Below, piece by piece: positions 37,522 through 46,508 of a DNA stretch of 64,000 bases. The DNA comes from Marinibactrum halimedae (GTDB lineage: Bacteria; Pseudomonadota; Gammaproteobacteria; Pseudomonadales; Cellvibrionaceae): NCBI RefSeq assembly GCF_021234875.1, contig NZ_JAJQVM010000002.1, forward strand, positions 62,001-126,000, read 5' to 3'. How positions within the stretch are numbered: the first letter of the stretch is position 1; every line of letters begins with the position of its first letter. The translations under genes were made by a program, and so were the position numbers. The notes below the pieces were generated by a model. That model did no database searches. It saw only the letters and a program-made list of their open reading frames with translations, and was not told the origin of the DNA.

Positions 37522-38070
37522 ATGAGCGAGTCACCTTCACACAGCGTATTGCAATTTTGGTTTCAGGAGCTTGAACCTGCCAGTTGGTGGAAAAAAGACG
37601 ACCAACTTGACGCACTAATCCAGCAAAAATTTAAATCGCTCCATCAACAAGCCATCCGCAATGAGCTATTCGAATGGCGCAGTACCGCCAAGGGGGCATT
37701 GGCTGAGGTGATTGTGATCGATCAGTTTTCACGCAATATTTACCGAGGAAAACCAGAATCATTTGCCTACGATGCTCTCGCGCTGGCTTTGTCACAACAA
37801 GCCATCCACCAAGGGTTTGACCAAGAACTGCCAAACGTAGAGCGTTCTTTTTTGTATTTACCGTTTATGCACAGTGAGTCGGCCATCATCCATAAAGAAG
37901 CCGTGAAACTGTATACCGCCTTGGGCAACCCTCAGAATTTAGAATTCGAGTTAAAACACAAAGCGATTATTGATCAATTTGGCCGATACCCGCATCGCAA
38001 TACACTATTAGGCCGAACGTCTACCGAGGCGGAAATTGAATTTTTACAACAGCCTGGCTCGAGTTTTTGA
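37522..38070 (+). CDS. DUF924 family protein
   Basis: 182 residues. AAGGA precedes the ATG by ten bases. The family pattern is complete: SVLQFWFQELEPASWWKKD at the N terminus, VIVIDQFSRNIYRG, then ERSFLYLPFMHSES and HKAIIDQFGRYPHRN near the C terminus. DUF924 proteins adopt an all-helical TPR-like fold and have no established biochemical activity. It is housekeeping-like in appearance and lies inside the accessory block on the opposite strand to the toxin and secretion genes. Confidence 0.88.
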   Translation: MSESPSHSVLQFWFQELEPASWWKKDDQLDALIQQKFKSLHQQAIRNELFEWRSTAKGALAEVIVIDQFSRNIYRGKPESFAYDALALALSQQAIHQGFDQELPNVERSFLYLPFMHSESAIIHKEAVKLYTALGNPQNLEFELKHKAIIDQFGRYPHRNTLLGRTSTEAEIEFLQQPGSSF

Positions 38071-38109
38071 TTCGAATTTCTACCTCGCGGCAGCAGCCCT
38101 TTTACACAC

Positions 38110-39507
38110 TTAGCGTTCACGAATACTTTCACTGCTGGCACGTAATAAGGGTGCCAAGAAAAATTCGATAATACGCCGTTCGCCGGTTTGCATCTCTGCC
38201 GTTACGGCCATACCCGGTTGTAAGCGCATTTCTTTTTTATTGACCCACAGGGTATTTTTGGCCATTTTAAGCTGCATTCGATAAATAAGCCCTCGCTGCT
38301 CATCAACCGTGGCATCGTCTGATACATTGGTAACTTCTGCATTAATGACTCCGTATTTAGTAAACGGAAAAGTGTGAATTTTTATTTCAGCCGTCATACC
38401 TTCTGAGACAAAGCCGATGTCTTTGTTTTCTAAGAAGACTTCTACTTCTAATTGTTCTTCATCAGGAACGATTAACATTAATTGTTGTGCTTCGGTTACG
38501 ACACCACCCACGGTATTGACCATTAACTCTTGTACTCGACCCGCCGTGGGGGCATAGAGTATTTGTTTGGCATTGGTGTCTTGGGCTTTAGTGAACTCTT
38601 CTTCCAATGAGGCAATTTGCCTTTGCAAGTCGGCCATTTCTGTGAACAAAGCGCTGCTGGTTTGCGCACGGTGCAAATTCATTTGCTCGCGCACTTCCGA
38701 CTCTGACGCCCTCAATTGCTTTAAGCGTTGGCGCTCTGCTGCTAAATCTTGCGCTTGTTGAATCCGTTCTTGCTCGGCCATTAAATAATCGTTTTCAGAA
38801 ACGAAATCTTGCCCCAGTAAGGTTTCATAGTTAGCTACCCGTTTTTGTGCAATGGGCAAGGTTTGCTCCAGTTTGGTAATGACCTCCTGGGTGGCAGATT
38901 GTTCCGCTAGCGTTCGTTGTAATTGACTCTGAAGCGCTTGTGCTTGTGCCTGATATTGTAACCATTGCTGTTGCAATAAGTTTGCATACAGAACGTTATC
39001 TTGCTCTGTTGCATTTACTGGCGCGGTTAGCGAATTCGATTTCAGTTCTTTTGTGTCACTCTTAATGGACGAGACCATGGCGGTATTCACCGCTAATCGC
39101 CACCGAGCACTGTAAAGCTCAGACGCCAAACGTTGTTTTTCCGCTTGGGTTAAGGTGGTATCTAATTCAATTAGGGGTTGATCTTTTTCAACGTATTGGC
39201 CTTCAGACACCAATAACTCACGAATTAGTCCTTTTTCCAACGGTTGCACTTGTTTCACACGAGAGCTAGGAATAATTTTTCCTTCTGCCGAAGCGACAAT
39301 ATTAACCTTACCCAATAAGGCCCAAACAATCGCAATCATTACAACGGTTAAAAGCGACCAAGCCAACCAACGTGCCAAAGGGTTGGGTGGAGCTTCTTGA
39401 ATCTCCAAGGCGGCGGGCAAAAACTCTGCCAACTCACGGGTATGATTGGCATCACCCAGTGTATCTCGGTTCTGCCACGCCTCTTTTAAGGTTTGCCAAG
39501 CACTCAT
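38110..39507 (-). CDS. Type I secretion periplasmic adaptor, HlyD family
   Basis: 465 residues. It has a short cytosolic N terminus, one membrane helix (WLAWSLLTVVMIAIVWALLG), then the first lipoyl half-motif (KVNIVASAEGKIIPSSRVKQ), a long coiled-coil hairpin rich in Gln, Glu and Leu, the second lipoyl part and the beta-barrel (AGRVQELMVNTVGGVV; MRLQPGMAVTAEMQTGERR). This is the standard HlyD/LapC layout linking an inner-membrane ABC exporter to an outer-membrane TolC-type channel. Its start overlaps the stop of the ABC gene by four bases, so the two are translationally coupled. No TolC homologue lies in the window. The probable cargo is the RTX protein encoded on the same strand. Confidence 0.92.
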   Translation of the reverse strand: MSAWQTLKEAWQNRDTLGDANHTRELAEFLPAALEIQEAPPNPLARWLAWSLLTVVMIAIVWALLGKVNIVASAEGKIIPSSRVKQVQPLEKGLIRELLVSEGQYVEKDQPLIELDTTLTQAEKQRLASELYSARWRLAVNTAMVSSIKSDTKELKSNSLTAPVNATEQDNVLYANLLQQQWLQYQAQAQALQSQLQRTLAEQSATQEVITKLEQTLPIAQKRVANYETLLGQDFVSENDYLMAEQERIQQAQDLAAERQRLKQLRASESEVREQMNLHRAQTSSALFTEMADLQRQIASLEEEFTKAQDTNAKQILYAPTAGRVQELMVNTVGGVVTEAQQLMLIVPDEEQLEVEVFLENKDIGFVSEGMTAEIKIHTFPFTKYGVINAEVTNVSDDATVDEQRGLIYRMQLKMAKNTLWVNKKEMRLQPGMAVTAEMQTGERRIIEFFLAPLLRASSESIRER

Positions 39508-41816
39508 GGTTGACCCTCCTGTTGATTTGGGGCTTTTCGCTCGACCCGAAACGAGACTTTGTCGGAATTGGAAATAACACGAGCTCCGCCTTTGTTCGGG
39601 TTTTGGTTTTTAATAGTTTGATTGGGCACACCGGCTTGATAGCGGTGTAATTGTGCGTAGCTCCCCTGTTGTTGCAATAAGGCTTGATGAGACCCTTCCT
39701 CGATAATACGGCCTTTATCCATTACGATAATACGATTACACGCCTGCACGGTACTTAGCCTATGCGCAATAATAAATACCGTACGCCCTTGGCAAATTCG
39801 GGCCATGTTATCTTGAATTAATCGTTCCGATTCGTAATCCAACGCACTGGTGGCTTCATCAAAAATTAAAATACGAGGGTTATTAATTAATGCACGAGCA
39901 ATGGCCAAGCGTTGGCGCTGACCACCAGAGAGATTACTGCCTTGTTCACCCACTAAGGTGTCATACCCCTCAGGTAATTCCACAATAAAATCGTGGGCTC
40001 CTGCCATTTTGGCAGCGTCAATAACACGCTCCATCGGAATGGATGGATCAACCAGAGCAATGTTTTCACGAATGCTGCGGTTAAACAAAAAGTTTTCTTG
40101 CAGCACCACCCCAATTTGGCGCCGAAGCCATGCGGTATCCACCATGGCAAGATCTACCCCATCAACAAGCACTCGACCAGACTCTGGTACATACAAACGC
40201 TGTATCAACTTGGTGATGGTGCTTTTGCCGGAACCGGAACGCCCGACAATACCAATGACCTCACCAGGCTGAGCGTGAAGGTTCACGTCTTGCAGGATGA
40301 CGGAGCCATCGACTCGATAACGGAAAGTCACATGGTCGATAGAAACCGCACCATTCAACGCCGGAAGCTGTGAACGATTAGGGTTAAAACCGGGCTCTCT
40401 CGGTGTGTTTAAAATATCCCCAAGGCGAGCTATTGAGATTCCTGCTTGCTGAAAGTCTTGCCACAGTTGCACCAGTTTTAATACCGGCCCACTCACTCGA
40501 CCAGCTAACATGTTAAAAGCGATAAGTTGGCCCACGGTAATACCGCCTTCAATGACTAAATGTGCCCCCCACCAAATAATGCCGAGCGTCATTAATTTAT
40601 TAATTAACCCCGCCACTTGGCTAGAAACATTGCCTAAATTTTGGCTACGAAAAGAAGCATGCACATAGCTTGAGAGATGATCTTCCAATTTACGGCGCAT
40701 TTGTGGCTCTACTGCCATGGATTTAACTGTACCAATACCCGTAATGGATTCCGTTAAAAAGGCGGTATTGGCTGCACCGTGTTTAAATTTTTCATTTAAT
40801 CGACTCCGTAAAATCGGTGTGATAAATATCGACAAAATCACATAGGCGGGAATGGTGGCTAAGACGATCCAGGTCAGTGCCGGGCTGTAATACCACATTA
40901 CCCCCAAAAACACGAAGACAAAGAATAAATCGATCACTAACGTGAGTGCGGTGCCAGTAATAAAATTGCGAATGGTATCCAGCTCTCTTACACGGGCGAC
41001 ATTTTGGCCTACTTGTCGCGACTCAAAGTACGCCAACGGCAATGCCAATAGGTGATGAAATAATCGCGAACCCAGCTCAACATCTACCCGATTCGTAGTA
41101 TGGCTGAAAATATAATTACGAAAACCACCCAAAAATGCCTCAAATACCACCAATACAAAAAAACCAATGGCGAGAACATCCAGCGTGGTAAACCCTCGGT
41201 GAACCAGTACTTTGTCCATCACCACTTGGAAAAACAGTGGTGTCACTAACGCGAATATTTGTAAAAAAAAGGACGCAATAATGACCTCTGTAAAAAGCTT
41301 TCGGTATTTCACAAGAGAAGGTATAAACCACGAAATATCGAATTTTTGCTGCAAACTCTCACCCAGCCCTTGACGACACGTGAGCAACATAATTTGCCCG
41401 CCCCACATCGAATCAAGCTCGTCTTCTGATACGGATCGCGGCGTATTTTCTCGGACATCCTGAATGAGATATGAACGCTGTGTTTTCTCATTCCGTTTAT
41501 GATTGTTTTTCTCAACGCTATTGTCGTCACCAAACCCGGCATCATCATTGCTGACTTTTTGTTCAGACACTCTCGCAAGAATAAAATAAGAGCCCTCTTT
41601 ATTTTTAACAATGGCAGGCAAAATGTCGTTTTTACAATCAGATGCCGTCAGCGTCATAATTTTCGCCTTCAGCGTTAACGCTTTTGCCGCTTGTAAAAGC
41701 TCAGTATCCGAAAAGACCTCGCCGGGTTTGGCAAATTGATGGGTTAATTGTTCCGGCTCAGCCGGTAATTGATGAAATCGCGCAATAGCGACCAAAGAAT
41801 GTAAACCAGTATCCAT
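39504..41816 (-). CDS. Type I secretion ABC transporter, HlyB-like, with degenerate C39 domain
   Basis: 770 residues. Residues 1-~145 form a C39-like domain (HSLVAIARFHQLPAEPEQL) in which the catalytic Cys of true C39 peptidases is absent, as in HlyB-type exporters that bind unfolded RTX cargo rather than cleave a leader. A charged insert (~85-115, NNHKRNEKTQR) splits this domain. A six-helix exporter membrane domain follows, then an ABC ATPase with Walker A GRSGSGKST, signature LSGGQRQR, Walker B ILIFDEATSALD and AHRLST. It is the first gene of a two-gene operon with the HlyD adaptor. A 143-bp sequence shared with the secreted-paralogue operon lies about 275 bp upstream. Export of the 2840-residue RTX protein is the most likely job. 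Confidence 0.92.
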   Translation of the reverse strand: MDTGLHSLVAIARFHQLPAEPEQLTHQFAKPGEVFSDTELLQAAKALTLKAKIMTLTASDCKNDILPAIVKNKEGSYFILARVSEQKVSNDDAGFGDDNSVEKNNHKRNEKTQRSYLIQDVRENTPRSVSEDELDSMWGGQIMLLTCRQGLGESLQQKFDISWFIPSLVKYRKLFTEVIIASFFLQIFALVTPLFFQVVMDKVLVHRGFTTLDVLAIGFFVLVVFEAFLGGFRNYIFSHTTNRVDVELGSRLFHHLLALPLAYFESRQVGQNVARVRELDTIRNFITGTALTLVIDLFFVFVFLGVMWYYSPALTWIVLATIPAYVILSIFITPILRSRLNEKFKHGAANTAFLTESITGIGTVKSMAVEPQMRRKLEDHLSSYVHASFRSQNLGNVSSQVAGLINKLMTLGIIWWGAHLVIEGGITVGQLIAFNMLAGRVSGPVLKLVQLWQDFQQAGISIARLGDILNTPREPGFNPNRSQLPALNGAVSIDHVTFRYRVDGSVILQDVNLHAQPGEVIGIVGRSGSGKSTITKLIQRLYVPESGRVLVDGVDLAMVDTAWLRRQIGVVLQENFLFNRSIRENIALVDPSIPMERVIDAAKMAGAHDFIVELPEGYDTLVGEQGSNLSGGQRQRLAIARALINNPRILIFDEATSALDYESERLIQDNMARICQGRTVFIIAHRLSTVQACNRIIVMDKGRIIEEGSHQALLQQQGSYAQLHRYQAGVPNQTIKNQNPNKGGARVISNSDKVSFRVERKAPNQQEGQP

Positions 41817-42089
41817 GAATATACATCACACCAACACGACCAAAACAGTGTGTTTAGCCAATAGTGCGTCCTTAGTAGTCAATACGGAGGGAAATTAAAT
41901 CAATATTTAATGTTGAAATTCGTTAAAAAATAATAATAAAAGTCATATAAACAAACAATAAAAAAGAGGGTAACCACATCAACCTTAAGAAGTCTTTACA
42001 CTCTTGAGAAATAAAAGTGAAAACCAATGCGTCTTAATGACACTCATCAAAGCCTAAAATTCAATCTTTATTGGCGACTGATATCAATA

Positions 42090-42232
42090 TTATGAAGGTG
42101 GATAGATAAATCGTAAGATCGCTCTTGAAAAATGATGCGAAAGAAAGCACCTCAAGAACGAAAGAGATTATACCAAATACTGTTTTTTTATACAGTATTT
42201 ATGGCGACAGTTTAACGTAAAAAACGCCATTA
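42090..42232 (-). repeat. ~143-bp direct repeat, copy 2
   Basis: About 90% identical to 23924-24067 and in the same orientation. Differences in the first hairpin keep pairing on the minus-strand RNA (GGTGC with GCATC uses a wobble), and this copy has a perfect AAATACTG/CAGTATTT dyad. It lies about 275 bp upstream of the exporter start, on the left flank of the conserved serA backbone. Confidence 0.85.
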
Positions 42233-42307
42233 AATCTTGAGCGATCAACACTGAAAATCGACTGGTCTATTGATCAAAAAAAGCACGCGAGGGGGTGTGG
42301 TAAGGCT

Positions 42308-42334
42308 CATCAGGCCGCTTAACGCCGCCTGATG
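42308..42334 (-). terminator. Probable serA terminator hairpin
   Basis: CATCAGGC pairs with GCCTGATG right after the serA stop. The T run (seven T on the minus strand) comes about 25 bases later, so efficiency is uncertain. Confidence 0.45.
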
Positions 42335-42346
42335 ATGGAAGGCTAA

Positions 42347-43576
42347 TTAGAAGAGAACGCGGGCGCGTATGGTGCCTTCAATTTGCTTGAGTTGCTCAAG
42401 GGCAAGGTCACTGTCACCGGAATCTACATCCAGTACCACATAGCCCACTTTTTCATTGGTTTGTAAGTACTGCGAACAAATGTTCAAATTGTTGTCTGAG
42501 AATACGCGGTTAATGGCCGTAAGCACACCAGGAATATTTTTGTGGATGTGCAATAAACGATGCGCTTCTCCGTGCTGCGGCAAAGCCACCTCGGGGAAGT
42601 TCACTGAGCTGATGGTGGTGCCGTTGTCGGAATATTTCGCCAATTTTTCCGCCACCTCCAAACCGATATTTTCCTGCGCTTCTTGTGTTGAACCACCAAT
42701 ATGCGGGGTTAAGATTGCAGTATCGATGTTACGCAGCGGGCTTAAAAATTCGTCATCGTTACCACGAGGCTCTACTGGGAAAACATCAATTGCCGCACCA
42801 GAAAGATGTTTGCTTTCAAGAGAGGCCGCTAACGCTTCGATATCCACAACCGTCCCCCGTGAGGCATTAATCAATACCGCACCGGGTTTCATCTGTGCGA
42901 GCTGATCTGCGCCCATCATCATTTTGGTGCTGGGTAATTCCGGCACATGAAGGCTGACAATATCTGCCATGCCCAACAAATCGTTTAAATTACGAATCTG
43001 TTGCGCATTCCCCAATGGCAGCTTGGTTACCACATCATAAAACCGGACTTTCATACCCAAGCTTTCCGCCAGCACACTCAGCTGCGTACCAATGGCACCG
43101 TAACCAATAATGCCTAGGGTTTTACCACGGACTTCGTAAGAGCCCACGGCGGTTTTCATCCACCCTCCACGGTGACAGACGGCATTCTTTTCTGGAATGC
43201 CACGCAGCAATAAGATGGCTTCTGCCAAGACCAATTCGGCCACCGAGCGGGTATTGGAGTACGGCGCATTAAAGACCGCCACACCATGCTCTTGAGCAGC
43301 ACCCAAGTCCACCTGGTTGGTGCCGATACAAAAACAGCCCACCGCTGTGAGTTTTTCAGCGTGTTCAAAAATACGACGAGTTAACTGAGTACGAGAGCGA
43401 ATACCGATGAAGTGGGCATCTTTAATGACTTCAATCAGTTTTTCTTCGGGCAATGCCGTTTTGTAGGTATCGATATTGTGATAGCCCGCCTCGTTTAATG
43501 TGGCAACAGCGGACGAGTGAATACCTTCTAAGAGTACAATTTTGATTTTGTCTTTATCCAGAGACATTTTGGCCAT
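42347..43576 (-). CDS. serA: D-3-phosphoglycerate dehydrogenase
   Basis: 409 residues from the ATG at 43576 (MAKMSLDKDKIKIVLLEG), matching the E. coli SerA start and length; AGGTGG lies eight bases upstream, and the upstream ATG at 43594 is less likely. It oxidises 3-phosphoglycerate with NAD+ in the first step of serine synthesis. Visible features are the substrate loop IGIRSRTQLT, the nucleotide-binding GIIGYGAIGTQ, the catalytic Arg in LINASRGTVVD, His in LTPHIGGSTQEAQENIG, and a C-terminal ACT domain (NIPGVLTAINRVF) that in E. coli binds the feedback inhibitor serine. Part of the conserved backbone with rpiA and ilvA, here separated by inserted genes. Confidence 0.96.
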   Translation of the reverse strand: MAKMSLDKDKIKIVLLEGIHSSAVATLNEAGYHNIDTYKTALPEEKLIEVIKDAHFIGIRSRTQLTRRIFEHAEKLTAVGCFCIGTNQVDLGAAQEHGVAVFNAPYSNTRSVAELVLAEAILLLRGIPEKNAVCHRGGWMKTAVGSYEVRGKTLGIIGYGAIGTQLSVLAESLGMKVRFYDVVTKLPLGNAQQIRNLNDLLGMADIVSLHVPELPSTKMMMGADQLAQMKPGAVLINASRGTVVDIEALAASLESKHLSGAAIDVFPVEPRGNDDEFLSPLRNIDTAILTPHIGGSTQEAQENIGLEVAEKLAKYSDNGTTISSVNFPEVALPQHGEAHRLLHIHKNIPGVLTAINRVFSDNNLNICSQYLQTNEKVGYVVLDVDSGDSDLALEQLKQIEGTIRARVLF

Positions 43577-44178
43577 GTGGCTTACCACCTGCATATTACG
43601 TTGTCGGATTGGTGTCGGCAGTCATTCTGTGCAACCTGTCAGGACAAACCCGACGCGTTGCTTACCTAACATTTGGCCAGAAACTGAAAACACAACAGCT
43701 TACTCCCCCTGGTTGGTATTGATGCTTTACACCGCTGTGAGTAACACGGCTAAGTCAATCCTGTGGATAACACGACCGAGCAATACCTTTTTTGGCCAAT
43801 TTTGGCAGCCAATCCGCCCCAGGGCGGCTAAAAATGCGGCGTATCATAGCATACAGATTAGCCGCTCCCATTGTTTTTGCTGGGCGATACACTCTCACCC
43901 CCTTCCCCCCTCATAGAATGCTCAGCCAGGCGAAGATGTGGTCTCTTGCGCCGTTTTTTACATACTCGACGCAAGCTTAGGGGCAGCCGTATTCCGTATA
44001 TCTTAGAGTGGTGATAATGTCTGAAAGTCAGTTTTAAACAAATGATGAAGTGTTGATTCACTGCCATCGCAGACTGCCTGAAACACGTATTATTGAGAAG
44101 CAACCAGTGATCAATCTCAGTACCCCACGCTAATGCGTTGCTCGCCATCAGCCATTTGACAGATGTAGGGAGAGAAGA
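43577..44178. other. Divergent intergenic region between serA and esterase gene
   Basis: About 600 bp. A 96-codon minus-strand frame (43858-44148) exists, but its composition and lack of a ribosome binding site argue against coding. Promoters of both flanking genes must lie here. No repeat or RNA was recognised. Confidence 0.4.
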
Positions 44179-45132
44179 ATGTCGGAAGCACTACCGGGGA
44201 ATCATGCAGGGTTAAATCAGGTGATTCAGCATCTCAGGCTCATCGCCGAAATGACCTTAACGAGCGGAGCACACCCTTTACAGAAGCGCTCTTTGCTAGA
44301 AATGTATTTTTCTGCAGCACCACAGATTCTCAACATTGAAGCGAATATCACACCTGAACTTGTGGGTGAGCTGCCATGCGAGTGGGTTTGCGCAGAAGGG
44401 GTGGATACCCGCAAGCGCATTCTTTACTTGCACGGAGGTTCTTGGATGGCAGGCTCAGCCATCAGCCACCGGTCACTGACCAGCCGACTTTCGGCGGCAA
44501 CTGGCTGCGCTGTGTTAAGCCTGAATTATCGTCTGGCGCCAGAATACCCTTTCCCAGCAGGGTTAGAAGACAGTATTCATGGCCTTCAGTGGTTACATAC
44601 CCATGGCCCAGATGGGGAGTCTCCCTCACACAGTTTATACATTGCCGGAGACTCCGCCGGTGCCAATATTGCCTTGGCCACCCTACTTGCCTTAAAGCAG
44701 GGGAATAAAACCATGCCTAATGCCGCCGTGGTCTTTTCTCCTCCCACAGACTTACATTTCAAGCGTGACTTTATCAAAGCCAATGATCACATAGACCCGA
44801 TACTGTCTGCGGAATTATTACCTTATGTGGCCGCTAATTACGTTCAAGAGCAATCCAATTTTAAAGACCCGTTAGTCTCCCCTATTTATGGCGACTTATC
44901 CGACCTTCCCCCCATATTGGTACAAGTGGGTGAAGCCGAAATTTTGCTGGAAGACAGTACCCACTTTGCAGAAGCCGCCACCGCAGCGGGTAGCCCTGTG
45001 ACATTAAGCCGCTGGCCAAACATGCCCCATGTTTTCCAAGGGTTTGCACCACTTTTACCAGAAGCCACGCAAGCGATTGAGGAAGTGGCTCATTTTCTAA
45101 AGGAGCACACCTCTAGCACACATACCGAATAA
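44179..45132 (+). CDS. Family IV (HSL-like) esterase/lipase
   Basis: 317 residues, no signal peptide; GGGAGAG precedes the ATG. It is an alpha/beta hydrolase of the hormone-sensitive lipase family: oxyanion motif YLHGGSWMAGS (HGG at 85-87), nucleophile elbow IAGDSAGAN with Ser159, and the acid/His region QVGEAEILLEDS with Glu254 where Asp is usual, then MPHVFQGF with His284. Members hydrolyse short- to medium-chain acyl esters in the cytosol. The Glu in place of the catalytic Asp occurs in part of the family. It is a single gene divergent from serA. Confidence 0.88.
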   Translation: MSEALPGNHAGLNQVIQHLRLIAEMTLTSGAHPLQKRSLLEMYFSAAPQILNIEANITPELVGELPCEWVCAEGVDTRKRILYLHGGSWMAGSAISHRSLTSRLSAATGCAVLSLNYRLAPEYPFPAGLEDSIHGLQWLHTHGPDGESPSHSLYIAGDSAGANIALATLLALKQGNKTMPNAAVVFSPPTDLHFKRDFIKANDHIDPILSAELLPYVAANYVQEQSNFKDPLVSPIYGDLSDLPPILVQVGEAEILLEDSTHFAEAATAAGSPVTLSRWPNMPHVFQGFAPLLPEATQAIEEVAHFLKEHTSSTHTE

Positions 45133-45180
45133 ATCGGTATTTGATTTATTCAACACGGATTGGCTGGGCCACTATTTTTT

Positions 45181-45262
45181 GCACTGCACTTTCTTGCACT
45201 GCACTTTTTTGCACTGCACTTTTTTGCACTGCTCTCTTGAACTGCATTTTTGCACTGCGCTC
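45181..45262. repeat. 15-bp tandem repeat (GCACTGCACTTTTTT)
   Basis: Units at 45181, 45196, 45211 and 45226 are near-perfect; a degenerate copy follows to 45262. Because the unit is a multiple of three it opens frames on both strands, neither of which looks coding. It lies between the esterase and the DUF4156 lipoprotein gene. Confidence 0.9.
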
Positions 45263-45374
45263 AAGAAATAGGTCACAATTTCTGTTAAAAAGGACAGCGA
45301 TTATCAAAAACAACGGTCTGTAAGGCATCACTGACCGTCAGAAATAACCAGCAAAACAAATGAGTAGAATCATC

Positions 45375-45689
45375 ATGAAAACAAAAGTATTAATGATCAT
45401 TGGGGTAACCGCCATTTGCAGTGCGTGCTCTTGGGTAAAACTCACCCCTGCCGGCAAAGGTGTGGATGTTAGAGTGTCCACCAGTGTGGCCAACTGCAAG
45501 CCCATGGGTGACTTAACGGTGTCTGGTGTCGACAATGTTTCCATTTACAAGCGGAATCTTGAAAAAGTCGAAAGCGAGTTAACCACCCAAGCACGTAATG
45601 ATGCTGCGGTCATGGGCGCCAATGTGATTGTACCGGTTGCGAAACCGTTAGAAGGCCGTCAAAAATTCAAAACCTATCAGTGCCCCTAA
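45375..45689 (+). CDS. DUF4156 lipoprotein
   Basis: 104 residues from the ATG at 45375 (MKTKVLMIIGVTAICSAC). A lipobox-like ICSAC gives a mature lipoprotein starting CSWVKLTPAGKGV. The rest (VANCKPMGDLTVSG; ARNDAAVMGANVIVPV; ending in TYQCP) matches the DUF4156/YjeI-type small envelope lipoproteins of unknown function. Two further Cys could form a disulfide. An earlier in-frame ATG at 45360 is possible but would lengthen the signal peptide. It stands alone, before the GST gene. Confidence 0.82.
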   Translation: MKTKVLMIIGVTAICSACSWVKLTPAGKGVDVRVSTSVANCKPMGDLTVSGVDNVSIYKRNLEKVESELTTQARNDAAVMGANVIVPVAKPLEGRQKFKTYQCP

Positions 45690-45720
45690 GCACAAAAGTC
45701 ACAACAAACACAATCATCAC

Positions 45721-45760
45721 TCACAAGTTAAAACTGATCGTACTCGGGTTTAACTTGTGA
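45721..45760. promoter_or_regulatory. 12-bp perfect inverted repeat before GST gene
   Basis: TCACAAGTTAAA (45721-45732) and TTTAACTTGTGA (45749-45760) flank a 16-base loop about 35 bp before the GST ATG. No T run follows. An operator for a dimeric regulator or a stable hairpin in the leader are both possible. Confidence 0.5.
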
Positions 45761-45796
45761 TCAATCATCGCTTAGACATTACTCTTTGGAGGTTCC

Positions 45797-46372
45797 ATGT
45801 CTATCACGCTTTACGGTTCACTTCCCTCGCCTTACGTACGCCGAATCCGTCTGCTTCTGGAATCTATGGAGTATGAGTTTAAAGCGGTGAACGTTTACGA
45901 CGACGCAACTCGTGCCGAATTTTCAGACATCAGTCCACTGCGTAAACTGCCGTTTCTGACTGATGGCGATAAAGAAATTTTCGATTCACATGTGATTTCT
46001 GAATACGTTCGAAAATTAAAAGGACTTCCAGAAACCACACTGGACGAACACAACCTAATTAGCGCCCTGGATGCCGTCACCGACTCCCTCATTATATTGC
46101 TGATGGCACAGCGCTCCGGTTTAGACGCCACCCCTGAAACCTTATTATTCAAACTGCAATTAGAGCGCGTGCCTGTCACATTGCACTGGTTAAATCAACA
46201 AGCTCAAGCCGGTGCGTTTACCGAATGGAATTTGGCGACAATTGCCTTAATTTGCATGGTGGACTGGGTCATTTTCCGGGAGCTGTACGACTTAACCCCC
46301 TACGAAAATTTACTAACAGCTCGCGCTCAATTTGCCAGTAAAGAAATCGTTAAATCGACCTTTCCTGAGTAA
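45797..46372 (+). CDS. Glutathione S-transferase family protein
   Basis: 191 residues with TTTGGAGG before the ATG. The N-terminal thioredoxin-like part (ITLYGSLPSPYVRRIRLLLE) holds the Ser/Cys-position loop SPYVRR typical of bacterial GSTs, followed by the cis-Pro region (SPLRKLPFLTDGD) and the Glu/Ser glutathione-contact segment (IFDSHVISEYVRK). The C-terminal helical domain includes DWVIFRELYDLTP. Exact substrate unknown. It is preceded by a 12-bp inverted repeat and followed by a strong terminator. Confidence 0.88.
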   Translation: MSITLYGSLPSPYVRRIRLLLESMEYEFKAVNVYDDATRAEFSDISPLRKLPFLTDGDKEIFDSHVISEYVRKLKGLPETTLDEHNLISALDAVTDSLIILLMAQRSGLDATPETLLFKLQLERVPVTLHWLNQQAQAGAFTEWNLATIALICMVDWVIFRELYDLTPYENLLTARAQFASKEIVKSTFPE

Positions 46373-46430
46373 CCGTACACACTGCAAACCTGTATTGCCA
46401 TGTCGTTAAAAGTATAGAGATATAGAGAAT

Positions 46431-46460
46431 AAAAAAACGCCGCTAGAGCGGCGTTTTTTT
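46431..46460. terminator. Bidirectional Rho-independent terminator
   Basis: ACGCCGC, loop TAGA, GCGGCGT, with seven A before and seven T after. It serves the GST gene on the plus strand and the protease operon on the minus strand. Confidence 0.92.
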
Positions 46461-46508
46461 ATGGGTATATTTTGGCAATCTATCGCCAAACTCTTACCAT
46501 CACCCCTT

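Larger units (their letters stand above)
41817..42346. other. Intergenic region upstream of the type I secretion operon
   Basis: 530 bp between serA and the exporter operon. It contains direct repeat copy 2 (42090-42232), the serA 3' hairpin (42308-42334) and an AT-rich ~270-bp leader for the operon. No gene was recognised. Confidence 0.5.

Noticed and set aside
23924-42232. Prophage or integrative element with att sites
   Set aside because: No integrase, transposase, tRNA target or phage gene is present between the repeats; the repeats alone do not prove mobility.
43858-44148. 96-codon minus-strand frame between serA and the esterase
   Set aside because: No ribosome binding site, composition unlike neighbouring genes, overlaps the promoter region of two divergent genes.
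45141-45323. 60-codon frames on both strands across the 15-bp repeat
   Set aside because: They come from repeat units whose length is a multiple of three; the products are monotonous (CTALFCTALF-like) and lack ribosome binding sites.
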